64,000 nt of DNA from Scylla paramamosain (lineage: Eukaryota; Arthropoda; Malacostraca; Decapoda; Portunidae), in the NCBI RefSeq assembly GCF_035594125.1, contig NC_087155.1, positions 2,759,192 through 2,823,191 of the forward strand, read 5' to 3'. The translations under genes were made by a program, and so were the position numbers. This document shows positions 11,487-23,600 of this stretch, piece by piece; position 1 is the first letter of the stretch; each line of letters starts with the position of its first letter. The notes beneath the pieces are model-generated. The model ran no database searches, was not told where the DNA came from, and saw only the letters and a program-made list of their open reading frames with translations.

Positions 11487-12054
11487 TTTTTTTTTTTTTT
11501 TTATGTACGAGAGACACTGGCCAAGGGCAACAAAAATAGAAAAATAAAAAAAATGAAAAATGCCCACTGAAATGGCAGTCCCATAAAAGAGTCAAAGCAG
11601 TAGTCAAAAAACTGATGGATAAGTGTCTTGAAACCTCCCTCTTGAAGGAATTCAAGTCATAGGAAGGTGGAAATACGGAAGCAGGCAGGGAGTTCCAGAG
11701 TTTAGCAGAGAAAGTGATGAATGATTGAGAATACTGGTTAACTCTTGCGTTAGAGAGGTGGACAATATAAGGGTGAAAGAAACAAGAAAGTTTTGTGCAG
11801 CGAGGCCGCGGGAGGAGGGGAGGCATGCAATTAGCAAGATCAGAAAAGCAGTTACCATGAAAATAGCGGTAGAAGACAGCTAGAGATGCAACATTGCGGC
11901 GGTGAGAGAGAGGCTGAAGACAGCCAGTTAGAGGAGAGGAGTTGATGAGACGAAAAGCTTTTGGTTCCACCCTGTCTAGAAGAGCAGTATGAGTGGAATC
12001 CCCCCAGACATGTGAAGCATACTCCATACATGGACGGATAAGGCCCTTCCACAA
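11476..12054 (-). pseudogene. C-terminal region of LINE B2 ORF
   Basis: This holds the post-RT segment with GLIRPCMEYASHVWGDSTHTALLDRVEPKAF at its start (shown in blocks: GLIRPCMEYASHVW, LLDRVEPKAF), then NVASLAVFYRYFHGNC, LSNARVNQYSQSF and [16 protein letters not shown] before the stop. It is out of frame with the RT region upstream. The same segment is present in copies B1, B3, B4, B5 and B6, and is the most abundant part of the family here. Confidence 0.8.
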
Positions 12055-12056
12055 AG

Positions 12057-13360
12057 TTAGGAGCTGGGGGGTGGAAGTGAGAAAAACTGGCGGAGACGGC
12101 TCAGAACACCTAACTTCATAGAAATTGTTTTAGCTAGAGATGAGATGTGAAGTTTCCAGTTCAGATTATAAGTAAATGACAGACCGAGGATGGTCAGTGT
12201 AGAAGAGGAGGACAGTTGAGTGTCATTGAAGAAGAGGGGATAGTTGTCTGTAAGGTTGTGTCGAGATGATAGATGGAGGAATTGAATTTTTGAGGCATTG
12301 AACAATACCAAGTTTGCTCTGCCCCAATCATAAATTTTAGAAAGATCAGAAGTCAAGCGTTCTGTGGCTTCCCTACGTGAAATGTTTACCTACTGAAGGA
12401 TTGGACGTCTATGAAAAGACGTGGAAAAGTGCAGGGTGGTATCATCAGGACAAGAAGTTTGATTTAGAAGATCATTAATGAATAATAAGAAGAGAGTGGC
12501 TGACAGGACAGAATCCTGAGGAACACCACTGTTAATAGAATTAGGAGAAGAACAGTGACCGTCTACCACAGGAGCAATAGGACGGTCAGAAAAAAAAATT
12601 GAGATGAAGTTACAGAGAGAAGGATAGAAGCCGTAGGAGGGTAGTTTGGAAATCAAAGCTTTGTGTCAGACTCTTTCAAAACCTTTTGATATGTCCAAGG
12701 CAACAGCAAAAGTTTCTAAAAGAGGATGACCAAGACTCAGTAAGGAAAGCCAGAAGATCACCAGTAGAGCGGCCTTGACGGAACCCATACTGGCGATCAG
12801 ATAGAAGGTTGTGAAGTGATAGATGTGAAGTGATAGATAGGCAGGAAATTAAAGCAATAGGACGGTAGTTTGAGGGATTGGAACGGTCACCCTTTTTAGG
12901 AACAGGCTGAATGTAGGCAAAATTCCAGCAAGAAGTAAAGGTAGATGTTGACAGACAGAGCTGAAAGAGTTTGATTAGGCAAGGTGCAAGCATGAAGGCA
13001 CAGTTTCGGAGAACAATAGGAGGGACCCCATCAGGTCCATAAGCCTTCAGAGGATTTAGGCCAGCGAGGGCATGGAAAACATCATTGCGAAGAATTTTAA
13101 TAGGTAGCATGAAATAGTCAGAGGGTGGAGGAGAGGGAGGAACAAGCCCAGAATCGTCCAAGGTAGTGTTTTTAGCAAAGGTTTGAGTGAAGAGTTCAGC
13201 TTTAGAAATAGATGTGATAGCAGTGGTACCATCTGGCTGAAATAAAAGAGGGGAAGAAGAAGAATCAAAGTTATTGGAGATATTTTTGGCTAGATGCCAG
13301 AAGTCACGAGGGGAATTAGATCTTGAAAGGTTTTGACACTTTCTGTTAATGAAGGAGTTT
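12057..13360 (-). pseudogene. Reverse transcriptase region of LINE B2
   Basis: Polymerase of the retroelement, recognised by AYGPDGVPPIVLRN, NYRPIALIS, YGFRQGRSTGDLLAFLTESW and INSGVPQDSVLSATLFLLFIND, spread over frames at 12676-13161 and 12390-12656. The active site is damaged. Compared with copy B5, 15 bases are missing near 12450, removing the residues just before and including the Y-A of YADD, so only the DD remains. The region is further broken near 12670 and 12390. It cannot be active. Confidence 0.85.
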
Positions 13361-13364
13361 TTGG

Positions 13365-14509
13365 CTAGTTGGAGAACAGACTTGGCATGGTTCCGGGCAG
13401 GAACAAAAAGTGCATAGATTCTGATGATGGAAGGCTTAAGTACCTTTTGTGGGCCACCTCTCTATCATGTATAGCACGATAACAAGCTGTCTTAAACCAA
13501 GGTTTGGAAGGTTTAGGTCGAGAAAAAGAGTGAGGAATGTGCGCCTCCATGCCAGACTCTATCACCTCTGTTATGCGCTCATCACACAAAGACGGGTCTC
13601 TGACAAGAAAGCAGTAGTCATTCCAAGGAAAATCAGCAAAATACCTCCTCAGGTCCCCCCAACTAGTAGACGCAAAATGCCAGAGGCATCTTCGCTTAGG
13701 GGGATCCTGAGGAGGGATTGGAGCGATAGGACAAGATACAGATATGAAATTGTGATCGGAGGAGCCCAACGGAGAAGAAAGGGTGACAGCATAAGCAGAA
13801 GAATTATAGGTCAGGAAAAGGTCAAGAATGTTGGGCGTACCTCCAACACGGTCAGGAATACGAGTAGGGTGTTGCACCAATTGCTCTAGGTCATGGAGGA
13901 TAGCAAAGTTGAAGGCTATTTCACCAGGATGGTCAGTGAAGGGAGAGGAAAGCCAAAGCTGGTGGTGAACATTAAAGTCTCCAAGAATGGAGATCTCTGC
14001 AAAAGGGAAGAGGGTCAGAATGTGCTCCACTTTGGAAGTTAAGTAGTCAAAGAATTTCTTATAGTCAGAGGAATTAGGTGAGAGGTATACAGCACAGATA
14101 AATTTAGTTTGAGAGTGAATCTGAAGTCGTAGCCAAATGGTGGAAAACTCGGAAGATTCAAGAGCGTGGGTACGAGAGCAGGTTAAGTCATTGCGCACAT
14201 AAACGCAACATCCAGCTTTGGATTGAAAATCAGGATAAAGTAGGAGGGAACAGAAAAGGGCCTACTGTCAGTTGCCTCAGACACCTGAGTTTCAGTGATG
14301 AAAAGAAGATGAGGTTCAGAAGAAGAGAGGTGGTGTTCTACAGAGTGAAAATTAGATTTTAGACCACGAATGTTACAGAAGTTAATGAAGAAAACGTTGA
14401 AGGGGGTGTCAAGACACTTAGGGTCGTCGGCAGAAAGACAGTCCGACCTGGGGACATTTATGGTCCCCTCCCCAGATGGGGACTCCGGGACTGGTGTTGG
14501 AGTCGCCAT
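13365..14509 (-). pseudogene. Endonuclease region of LINE B2
   Basis: Apurinic-endonuclease-like domain that would nick target DNA to start reverse transcription. From ATG 14509 the N-terminus reads MATPTPVPESPSGEG and FINFCNIRGLKSNFHSVEHH. The frame then shifts near 14190-14240. The second part (to 13365) carries [11 protein letters not shown], the metal-binding GDFN motif, then [12 protein letters not shown] and the catalytic SSDHN. No cysteine-rich ORF1 precedes it. The frame shifts again near 13370. Copy B5 carries the same domain with different breaks, so the ancestral ORF was continuous. Confidence 0.82.
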
Positions 14510-14576
14510 GATAATTTTGAAATTTTTGAGTGAAGGGTGTGTGTGTTATTAGGTGCTTGTAATTTTGTGTGGAGAA

Positions 14577-14634
14577 TAATACACATGCAAGATGACCTTT
14601 ATGGAGAAACAGAATAACATTACCAAAATCAAGT

Positions 14635-14682
<48 letters not shown>

Positions 14683-17600
14683 AGCTTCTCATGTACAAAA
14701 ACACCTGTAAACGAAAGTACATTACGAGAAAAGTGTATGAATACCACTCTATATGGAATAATAGGACAACATTACTAAAAACGTTTATTTTGAGTGTATA
14801 TATCATTCCTAAGTATCATAACGCCATAATGCAGGCAAAACACCCTATATGGGGAAAGGATTGCGAGAAACTTGTCTTTTGTGTATTTATGAGTGTGGTA
14901 AGTACCATAACGCTTAAAAAAAACGTATGAAAAGCAAACTATATGGTAAAACAAAATAAAATTACAAAAAAAAAACATCCTTTAAGAGTTTTTGAGCTAC
15001 TTACGTACCAAAACGATAAAATGCTTGTAAAACACACTTCATGGAGAAACTGAAAACATTACCAAAAACAAGTATTTAAGCGTTTTTAAGATCATTGCGT
15101 AGAAGAACGCCAAAGTTCATACAAATTACACTATATGGGGGAACGAAAATATATTAATGGAAACGTGTATTTTGAGTTTCTTTTTTTTTTTTTTTACCTC
15201 TTAGGTAACTAAACTCTAAAATGCTTAAAGGGCACTCTAAATGGAGAAACACAACATTAGCGAAGAAACATCATTACCGAAACGTATATTTGGAGTGTAT
15301 TTCATATTTTAGGTACCAAAATGCTAAAATGCATGCAAAGCACCCAATATGGGAAAAGGAAACGAGATTTCCCCAACAAAAAAGTGTTTTTTAAGTGTTT
15401 ATATGCTGCTAGGAACTAAAGCGCTAAAGGGCATGGAAAGCACCCTATATGGGAAAACAAAACAACATTACCGAAAACGTGTATTTTTTTGTGTTTTGGA
15501 GCTAATTACGTACGAAAAAGCTAGAACGCTTGCAGGAACACAATAGCTTATAAAAAAAAAAAACATATTTTGAGTTACAAAATGTAAACAAAGTATTCCA
15601 TATGGGGAAACGTAAAAACATTTTAAAAAAAACGTGTCTTCTGAAATTTTTTTGAGCTTCTTAGGTACCAAAATAGGTACAAAAAAAAAAAAAACGCATG
15701 AATAGCACTCTATATGATGAAACATTGCAGAAAACGTTTCTTTTCAGTGTTTTTGAGCTTCTTAAGTACCAAAACGCTAAAACACTTGCAAAATACCCTT
15801 TATTGCTAAACAAAATAACTTTACAAAAGCCAGTCTTCTGAGTGCTTTTGCGATTATTACGTTGAAAAAATGCCAACAAAATATGCATAGTACCATGTAT
15901 GGGGAAAAATAAAAATGCGCAAAGCGTGTGTTATGATTTTTTTTTTTTTTTCAGCTTCTTAGGTACCAAAACGCGAAAAAGTTAATACCGCTCCATATGG
16001 AGAAACAAAACGTGCATTTTAGGTGGTTTTCACGTTGTTAGTTACCAAAACGCCAAATTCCATGCATATCGGGACACAAAACAACATTGCAAGACGTTGC
16101 TTCTGAGTGTTTTTCTACATATTAAGCACGAAAATGCTAAAAAGAATGAAAAGCGCTCTATATGGAAATGAAAAAAACAACAATACCAAAAACGTATCTT
16201 TAGAGTGTTTTTAAGCTTCTTACGTACCAAAACGCTAAAGCACACTTTATGGAGATACATAATAACATTAGCATAAACAATTATTTTGAGTGTTTTTTTT
16301 TAGTATGTTAAGTAGATAAACGCCAAAATTGAATGAAAATACACTAAATAGGAAAACGCAAGGACAATACATGAAACGTGTATGATGAATGTTTTTGAGA
16401 TACTGAGGTACCAAAACGCGAAAGTGCGTTATAAAGAAACAGAATATTACCAAAAACGAGTATTTTGTGTGTTTTTCTCAAAATGGGCAAAGGAAACAAG
16501 ATTTTAAAAAAATAATAATGTTTATGAGCGTGCTAAGCACTAAAAGGCTATAAAGCATGGAAAGCACCCTATATGGAAAAAAAAAACAAAATAACATTAC
16601 CATAAACGTTTCTTTTAGGTGTTTTTGTGCTAATTTCATACGAAAACGATAAAACACTTGCAAAACACTTCATGGAGAAACACAATAACTTTACCAAAAA
16701 CGGGTATTTTGTGTGTTTTTGTGTTTGCTAGGTAGAAAAATGCCAATACAAAGTATTCTATATGAAGAAACGAAAAGACATTACGAGAAATGTGTATTAT
16801 GAGAGTTTTTGAGTTTCTAAAGTACCAAAAAGCTAAATCACAGAAATAGCACTGTATATGGAGAAAAAGAAAAACATTACCATAAACGTGTGTTTTGAGA
16901 GTTTTCACATTGTTAGGTACCAAAAAGCCAAAAAAGCATGAAGAACACCATATATAGGAAAAGAAGCGATATTTCCAAAAACGTTACTTTTAGGTGTTTA
17001 TGAGCATGTCAGGAAACAAGACAGTAAGAAGCATGAAAAACACCCTAAATGAGAGAGAGAGAAAAAAAAAAAACAATAATATTACCAAAAAACGTGTCTT
17101 TTGAGTTTTTTGTTTTGTTTTTGTTTTAGCTACTTACCAAAACGCTAAAAAACATGTAATACACTTTTATGAAGAAACACAATAACATTATCAGAAATAA
17201 ATATTTTGACTGTTTTTGAGCCTGTTATTTACAAAAATACCGAAGTGAATGGAAAGTACCTTATATGAGGGAACGAAAAGACTTTACGAGAAACAGGTAC
17301 TATGAGTATTTTTGAGCTTCATAGAACTAAAATGCTAAAAGGTACGAATAGCACTTACGAAAAACTTGTTTTTTTTCAATGTTTTTACAGCGTTAGGTAC
17401 CAAAATTCCAAAATGCATGTAGAGCCTCCCATATAAGAAAACCAAACGACATTACCAGAAACGTAACTTTTGAATGTTTTTGAGTGTGTCAGACACATAA
17501 ATGCTGAAAAGCATGGAAATCACTCAATATGGTTATAGAAAGACACATTACGAAAAACGTTTCTTTTCAGTGTTTTTTTTTTTATTTCTTACGTACCAAA

Positions 17601-20600
17601 ACACTAATACGTAACCAAAATACTATTTACGGCTAAACAGAATAACATTACCAAAATTAAATATTCTTACTTTTTTTTATCTTTTTACGTTGAAAAAGGA
17701 ACAAAATAGATGCAAATTCCATTATATGGGGAAAAAAAGACACGTGTATTATAAGAAATGTGTATTATAAGTGTTTTTTAGCTTCTTGGTTATGCGAATT
17801 TTTATTAATATATGGAGAAACAGAAAAACATTCCCAAACACGTGTATTTTGAGTGTATTTTTTTTATTTTTTTTATTGATAGGTACCAAAACGCAAAAAT
17901 TAATTGAAAGCCCTTTATGTGGGAAAAGAAGCGACATATAAGAACTTATCTTTTGAATGTGTTTTTGAATGTTAGGCACTAAAACGCTAAAAATCATAAA
18001 AAAAAACCCTCTATATGGCAATGGAAAAAAAAATGTGTCTTTTAAGTGTTTTTTCAGCTTCTTACGTACACAAACGATGAAATGCAGGGAAACACCCTTT
18101 ATAGACAAAAAAAAAAAATAATAATAATAATATTACCAAAAACAAGTATTTTGAGTTTTTTAGATTTTACGTATAAACGCCAAAATCCATGCAAAACACA
18201 GTATAGAAGGAAGCGAAAGGAAATTATTAGAGGCGTATACTATGAGTGATTTTGAGCTTCTTAGATTCAAAATGCTATAAAATATAAATAGCACTCCATA
18301 TGGAGAAACGGAACAGCACGGCCAAATAGGTGTGTTTTAGTGTTTTCACATGGTTAGGTACCAAATCGACACAATGCATGGAAAGCTTTCTATATGGGGA
18401 AAAGAAACATTACCGGCAATGTGTCTTTTGAGTGTTTTTAGTGTGTTAGGCACCAAAACGCTAAAAAAAAAAAAAAAAAAAGCTTAGAAAGTACCCTATA
18501 TGGGAAAAACAAATGACCAAAAACGACTTTTGCGTGTTTTTGAGCTATTTATATATCAATACGCTTAAACGCAGGCAAAACACTCTTCATAGAGAAACAT
18601 TACTAAAAAGACATATTTTAAGTGTTTTGGAGCTTTTTACATAGAAAAACATCAAAATGCATGCAAAGTATTATGTATGGGGAATGAAAAACGCATTACG
18701 AGAAACGTATTTTATAAGTGTTTTTGAGATTCTTATGTAGCAAAACGTGAAAACGCGTTAATAGTAATCTATATGGAGAAACAAAACAACATTAGAAAAA
18801 ATATATATAATGTGTGTATTTCACAATGTTAGGTGCTTTAAAGCCAAAATGGAGGCAAAACACCCTATATAAGGAAAGGAAAGGACATTTCCAGAAACAT
18901 GTCTTTTCATTGTTCATGAACGTCTTAAGCAGCAAAACACTGAAAAACACTGAAAAATGAAAAAAAAAAAAAAAGACGTCTCCTTTTGCCAGTGTTCTTG
19001 AGCTACTCGCGTACCAAAACGCTAAAACAAATGCAAAACACACTTCATGGGGAAACACGACATTACCAAAAAGAACTATTTTGAGTTTTTTATCATGTTT
19101 TTATCTACTAAAACGTCAAAAAGGATGGAAAATTCCCTGTATGGGGAAACGAAAGGACATTGGGAGAAGCTTGTATTGGTATGATTGTTTTTGTGGATAT
19201 AAAGTACTATAACTCGAAAACGTATAAATAGACCTCTATATGCAGAAAAAAACAATATTAACAAAAACATGTATTATAAGTGTATTTCACATTGTTATGT
19301 ACCAAATCACTAAAATGCACGCAAAGCAACATATATAGTAAAAAAAATGAAATTTCAATAAATATGTCTTTTTAATGTTAATGTGCAGTGAAGCACCAAA
19401 ACATTGAAAAAAAAAAAAACGTGGAGAGCTCTCTATATAGGAAATCAAACCAGCATTGAGTGTTTTTAGCTACTTACGAACCAAAAACGCTAAAACGCAT
19501 GCAAGACACCTTTTATGGACAAAAAATAACTTCACCAAAAGCGTGCATATTGAGTGTTTTTGACTTTGTTACGTAGAATGACACCAACATGCATACAAAA
19601 TACAATGCATGGGAAAACGAAACGACATTACGATGAAGGTGTTTTAGGAAGGTTTTTTTGAGTTTATTATGTAAGAAAAATGTTAAAATGCATGAATAGC
19701 ACTCCATATGGTGAAAAACATCAAAAACCTGGATTTTCAGTGCCTTTCACATCGTTAGGTACCAAAACGCTAAAATGCAATCAAAGACCTTTATACGAGG
19801 AAACAAAGTGACATTACCAGAAACGTTTTGAGTGTGTTAGGCACATAAACGCTAAAAAGCACGGAAGCACCATATATGGAATAGAAAACATCTCGAAAAA
19901 AGTGCCTTTTGAGTGTTTTAAAGTGCTGAAACGTTTGTAAAACAATCTTAACTGAGAAAACAGAATAGCCGAATATTTAGAGAAACGTTCTTTATGTACC
20001 AAAACGCCAAAATGGATGCAAAGCAGTCTTTTGGAGGAAATAACATTTCCAGAAATACCTTTGTCTCTGAAGTGTTTATGAGCGTATTAGGTGCAAATAA
20101 GCTAAAAAGAACAGAAAGCTCCTTATATGGGAAAACAAAACATTACCAAAAATGGAACTTTTGAGTGTTTTTGAGATACTTAGGTATTAAAACGCTTAAA
20201 TGCATGAATAACACCCTTTATGGAGAAACACATCTTTACCGAAAACATCTATTTTGAGTATTTTTGAGCTTATTACGTAGAGAAATGCCAAAATGCATAC
20301 AAAGTACCCTATATGGGAAAAGAAAAGACAGTACGAGAAACGTGTATTATGAGTGTTTTTAGCTTCTGAGATATCAAAACACTAAAACGCTTAAATCGTA
20401 CTTTATATGGAGAAACAGAACAATATTACCAGAAATCTGTATATTGAGTGTATTTCTCATTATTTCCTGCCATAACGACAAAATGCCTCCTATATGATGA
20501 AAAGAAACGACATTTCCAGAAACGAGTCTTTTGAGTGTTTATGATTGTGTTATGCTTAAAAACGCCTAAAAGCATTGAAAGCATCCTACATAGGAAAAGA

Positions 20601-23600
20601 AAAAAAAACATTACCAAAAACGTGTATATTGATTATTTTTTAGTTATTTACGTACCAAAAAAACTAAAAAGCTTGCAAAACACCCTTTGTGAAGAAACAT
20701 AAGAACTTTACCCAAAAATATGTATTTTGGGTGTTAGGTACCAAAATAATAAAATACATGCAAAACTCTCTATATGTGGAAACCAAGCTACATTATCGTA
20801 AAAGTGTCTTTTGAGTGTTTTTGGAAGTGTTAGGCACCAAAAAGATGAAAAGCATGGAAAACACCCTATATGGTAATATAAAACAATAACAAAAACATGT
20901 CTTTTAAGTGTTTTTTTTTTTCAAATTCTTAAGTAACAACGGTAAAAAGCACACAAAATATCCCTTATGGAAAACAAAAACATTACCAAAAACAAGTATT
21001 TGAAGTGTTTTTCACTTTGTTACATACAAAAAAAAGGAGAAATGCATGAAAAATACAATATATAGAGAAACGAGAGGACATTACAAGAGACGTATATTAC
21101 GAGAGTTTTTGAGCTTCTTAGGTACCAAAATGGTAAAACGCATGAATAGCACTCAATATGGATAAACAGAGCAAAATTACAAAAAACGTGTATTTTCAGT
21201 GTATTTCACATTGTTAGGAACCCAAACTCCAAAATGCATACAAAGCCCCCTAAATAGAGGAAAAAAAAAATTCAAGAAAAGAGTCTTTTGAGTGCTTATG
21301 AGCGTGTTAGACACCAAAACGTAAAAAAAATAAATAAATAAAAAATAAAAACATGATTATCATATATGGGAAAACAAAATCTTTAATTAATTCAATTTCA
21401 GTGTTTTTGAGTTACGTACCAAAACGGTAAAACGCAGGCAAAACAACCATTCTGGAGAAACAAAATAATATTACCAAAAAATGTAATTTTCAGTCTTTTC
21501 AGCATGATACGTGTAGAACCGCTAAAATGCATGGAAATAAAGCTTTATGGGGAAAAGAAAAGACATTACTAGAAACGTGTATTATGAGTGATTTTGAGAT
21601 TCTTAGGTACCAAAACACTAAAACACATGATTAGCACTATATAAAGAGAAAAAAAAAAACCTGTATGCATTTAACAGTTAGCCGCCATAATGACAAAATG
21701 CATGCAAAGCACACTATATAGAGAAGGGAAACATTTAAAGAAACGTGTCTTTTCAGTGTGTTTGAAGGTGTTAAACACCAAAACGCTATAAAGCATGGAA
21801 AGCACCTTATATGAGAAAAAAGAAATCATTAATAAAAAAACGTGTCTTCTGAGTGTTTTTGGTTTACATACCAAAACACTAAAAACAAACGCCTTCGAAA
21901 CTCATTTTATGGAGAAACAGAATAATATTACCATTACGTGTATTATCATACTTGTTGAGCTTCTTAGGTACCAATATGAAATGCATGAATAGCACTCTAT
22001 ATGGAGAAACAAAACAATATTAAGAATAACGTGTATTATGAGTGTTTTTAGGTTCTTAGGTACCAAAACGCTAAAACGCAATAATAGCACTCTATATACA
22101 AAAAAAAAGAACAACATTACCAAAAACGTGCATTTTGAGTGTATTTTCCATTGTTTTGTACAAAAACGCCAAAATGCATGGGAAGCACTGTGTATTGGGA
22201 AAGTAAACTGTATTACTATAAACGTGTCTTCTGAGTATTTATGAGCGCGAGAGGCACCAACACGATAAAAAGCATTAGAATCACCCTACATTGGTCCATT
22301 TTTCAGTGATTTTTAGCTACTTACGTGCTAAAACTATAAAACGCGCTTATAAAAACTATTATAAAGAAACAGTATAACATTACCAAAGTATTGAGTGGGA
22401 AACGAAAAGACATTACTATTTAAGCTTCTTAAGTAGCAAAACGCGAAATAAGGAGAAAAAAAATGAGAAAAAGAATATTACTAAAACTTGTTTTTTTTGT
22501 GTGTGTTTTTCACATTATTAGGCACCAAACCGCCAAAATTAATGTTAAGTGTCATATAAGAGGAAACGTACAAAAACACAAAAAATGCATGGAAAGTAAC
22601 GTATATTTGGAAACGAAAAGACATTATTATAAATGTATATTATGAGTATTTTTGAGCTTCTTAGGTGTTAAAACACTCTATATTGAGAAACAGAACAACA
22701 TTAGCAAAAACGTGTATTTTCAATGAATTTCACATTGTTAGGTACCAAAACGCCTAAATACATGTAAAGCACTTTATAAGGGGAAAATAAATTAGTTTAC
22801 CAGAAACGTGTCTTTGAGTGTTGATGAGTGTGTTAAGCACCAAAACGCTGAAACACATGGAAAGCACTTTATAGGTAAATGCAAAAGAACATTTCATAAA
22901 ACGTGCCTTTTGAGTGTTTTAAACTTGTTAAGTACCAAAACGCTAAAATGCATGTAAACAACCTTTATAGAGAAACAAAATAACATTACTAAAAACAAAC
23001 ACACTATGAGTGTGTTTGGGCCTCTTAAATATAAAAACGCTAAAATGAATGCATTATACACTATATAAGGAAAGAAAAAGACATTACCAAAAATGTGTAT
23101 TATTATAAAAGTTATGAAAATTTTGAGTTACTTAGGTGCATACCAAAACATTTAAACGCATGAATAACACTCTATATAGAGAAAAGGAAAACAAATATTT
23201 TGAGTGTTTTTAACATTGTTAGGTACCAAAACGTGAAAATACATGCATAACCTCCTATGTGAGGAAATTAGACATTACCATAAAAGTGTATGAGTCCTTT
23301 TAACCGTTTTAAGTACCAAAAAGCTATTAAAAAAAACATAAAAAACACCCTATATGGGAAAAGAGAGAGAGAGAGAGAAAAAAAAAAAAAACATTACCAA
23401 AAATTTTTCTTATTTTTTTTTATTTTCAGCTTCTTACGTAACAAAATCCTCGAACGCACGCAAAATATTCTTTATGGAAAAATAAAATAACATAAAAAAA
23501 ATAAGTATTTTGAGTGTGCTTTAGCCTGTTACGTAGAAAACGCGAAATGCATGCAAATTACCATGGATTAGTAAACGAAAAGACACTATGAGAAACTTGT

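Larger units (their letters stand above)
11487..14576 (-). mobile_element. LINE family B, longest single copy (B2)
   Basis: A 3.1-kb APE-type non-LTR element on the minus strand. It has a 5' UTR stub, an ATG at 14509, an endonuclease region, an RT region, a C-terminal region, a 3' UTR and a poly(A) tail (T run 11487-11502 on the plus strand). The 5' UTR is shorter than that of copy B5, which shares sequence past this point, so B2 is slightly 5'-truncated. It sits inside a satellite monomer. Domain order suggests the Jockey/I side of the LINE tree; I could not run a phylogeny. Confidence 0.9.

Noticed and set aside
13449..13889. 146-codon frame on the plus strand inside LINE B2
   Set aside because: It lies opposite the endonuclease frame of the LINE, has no motif, and is explained as an antisense shadow.
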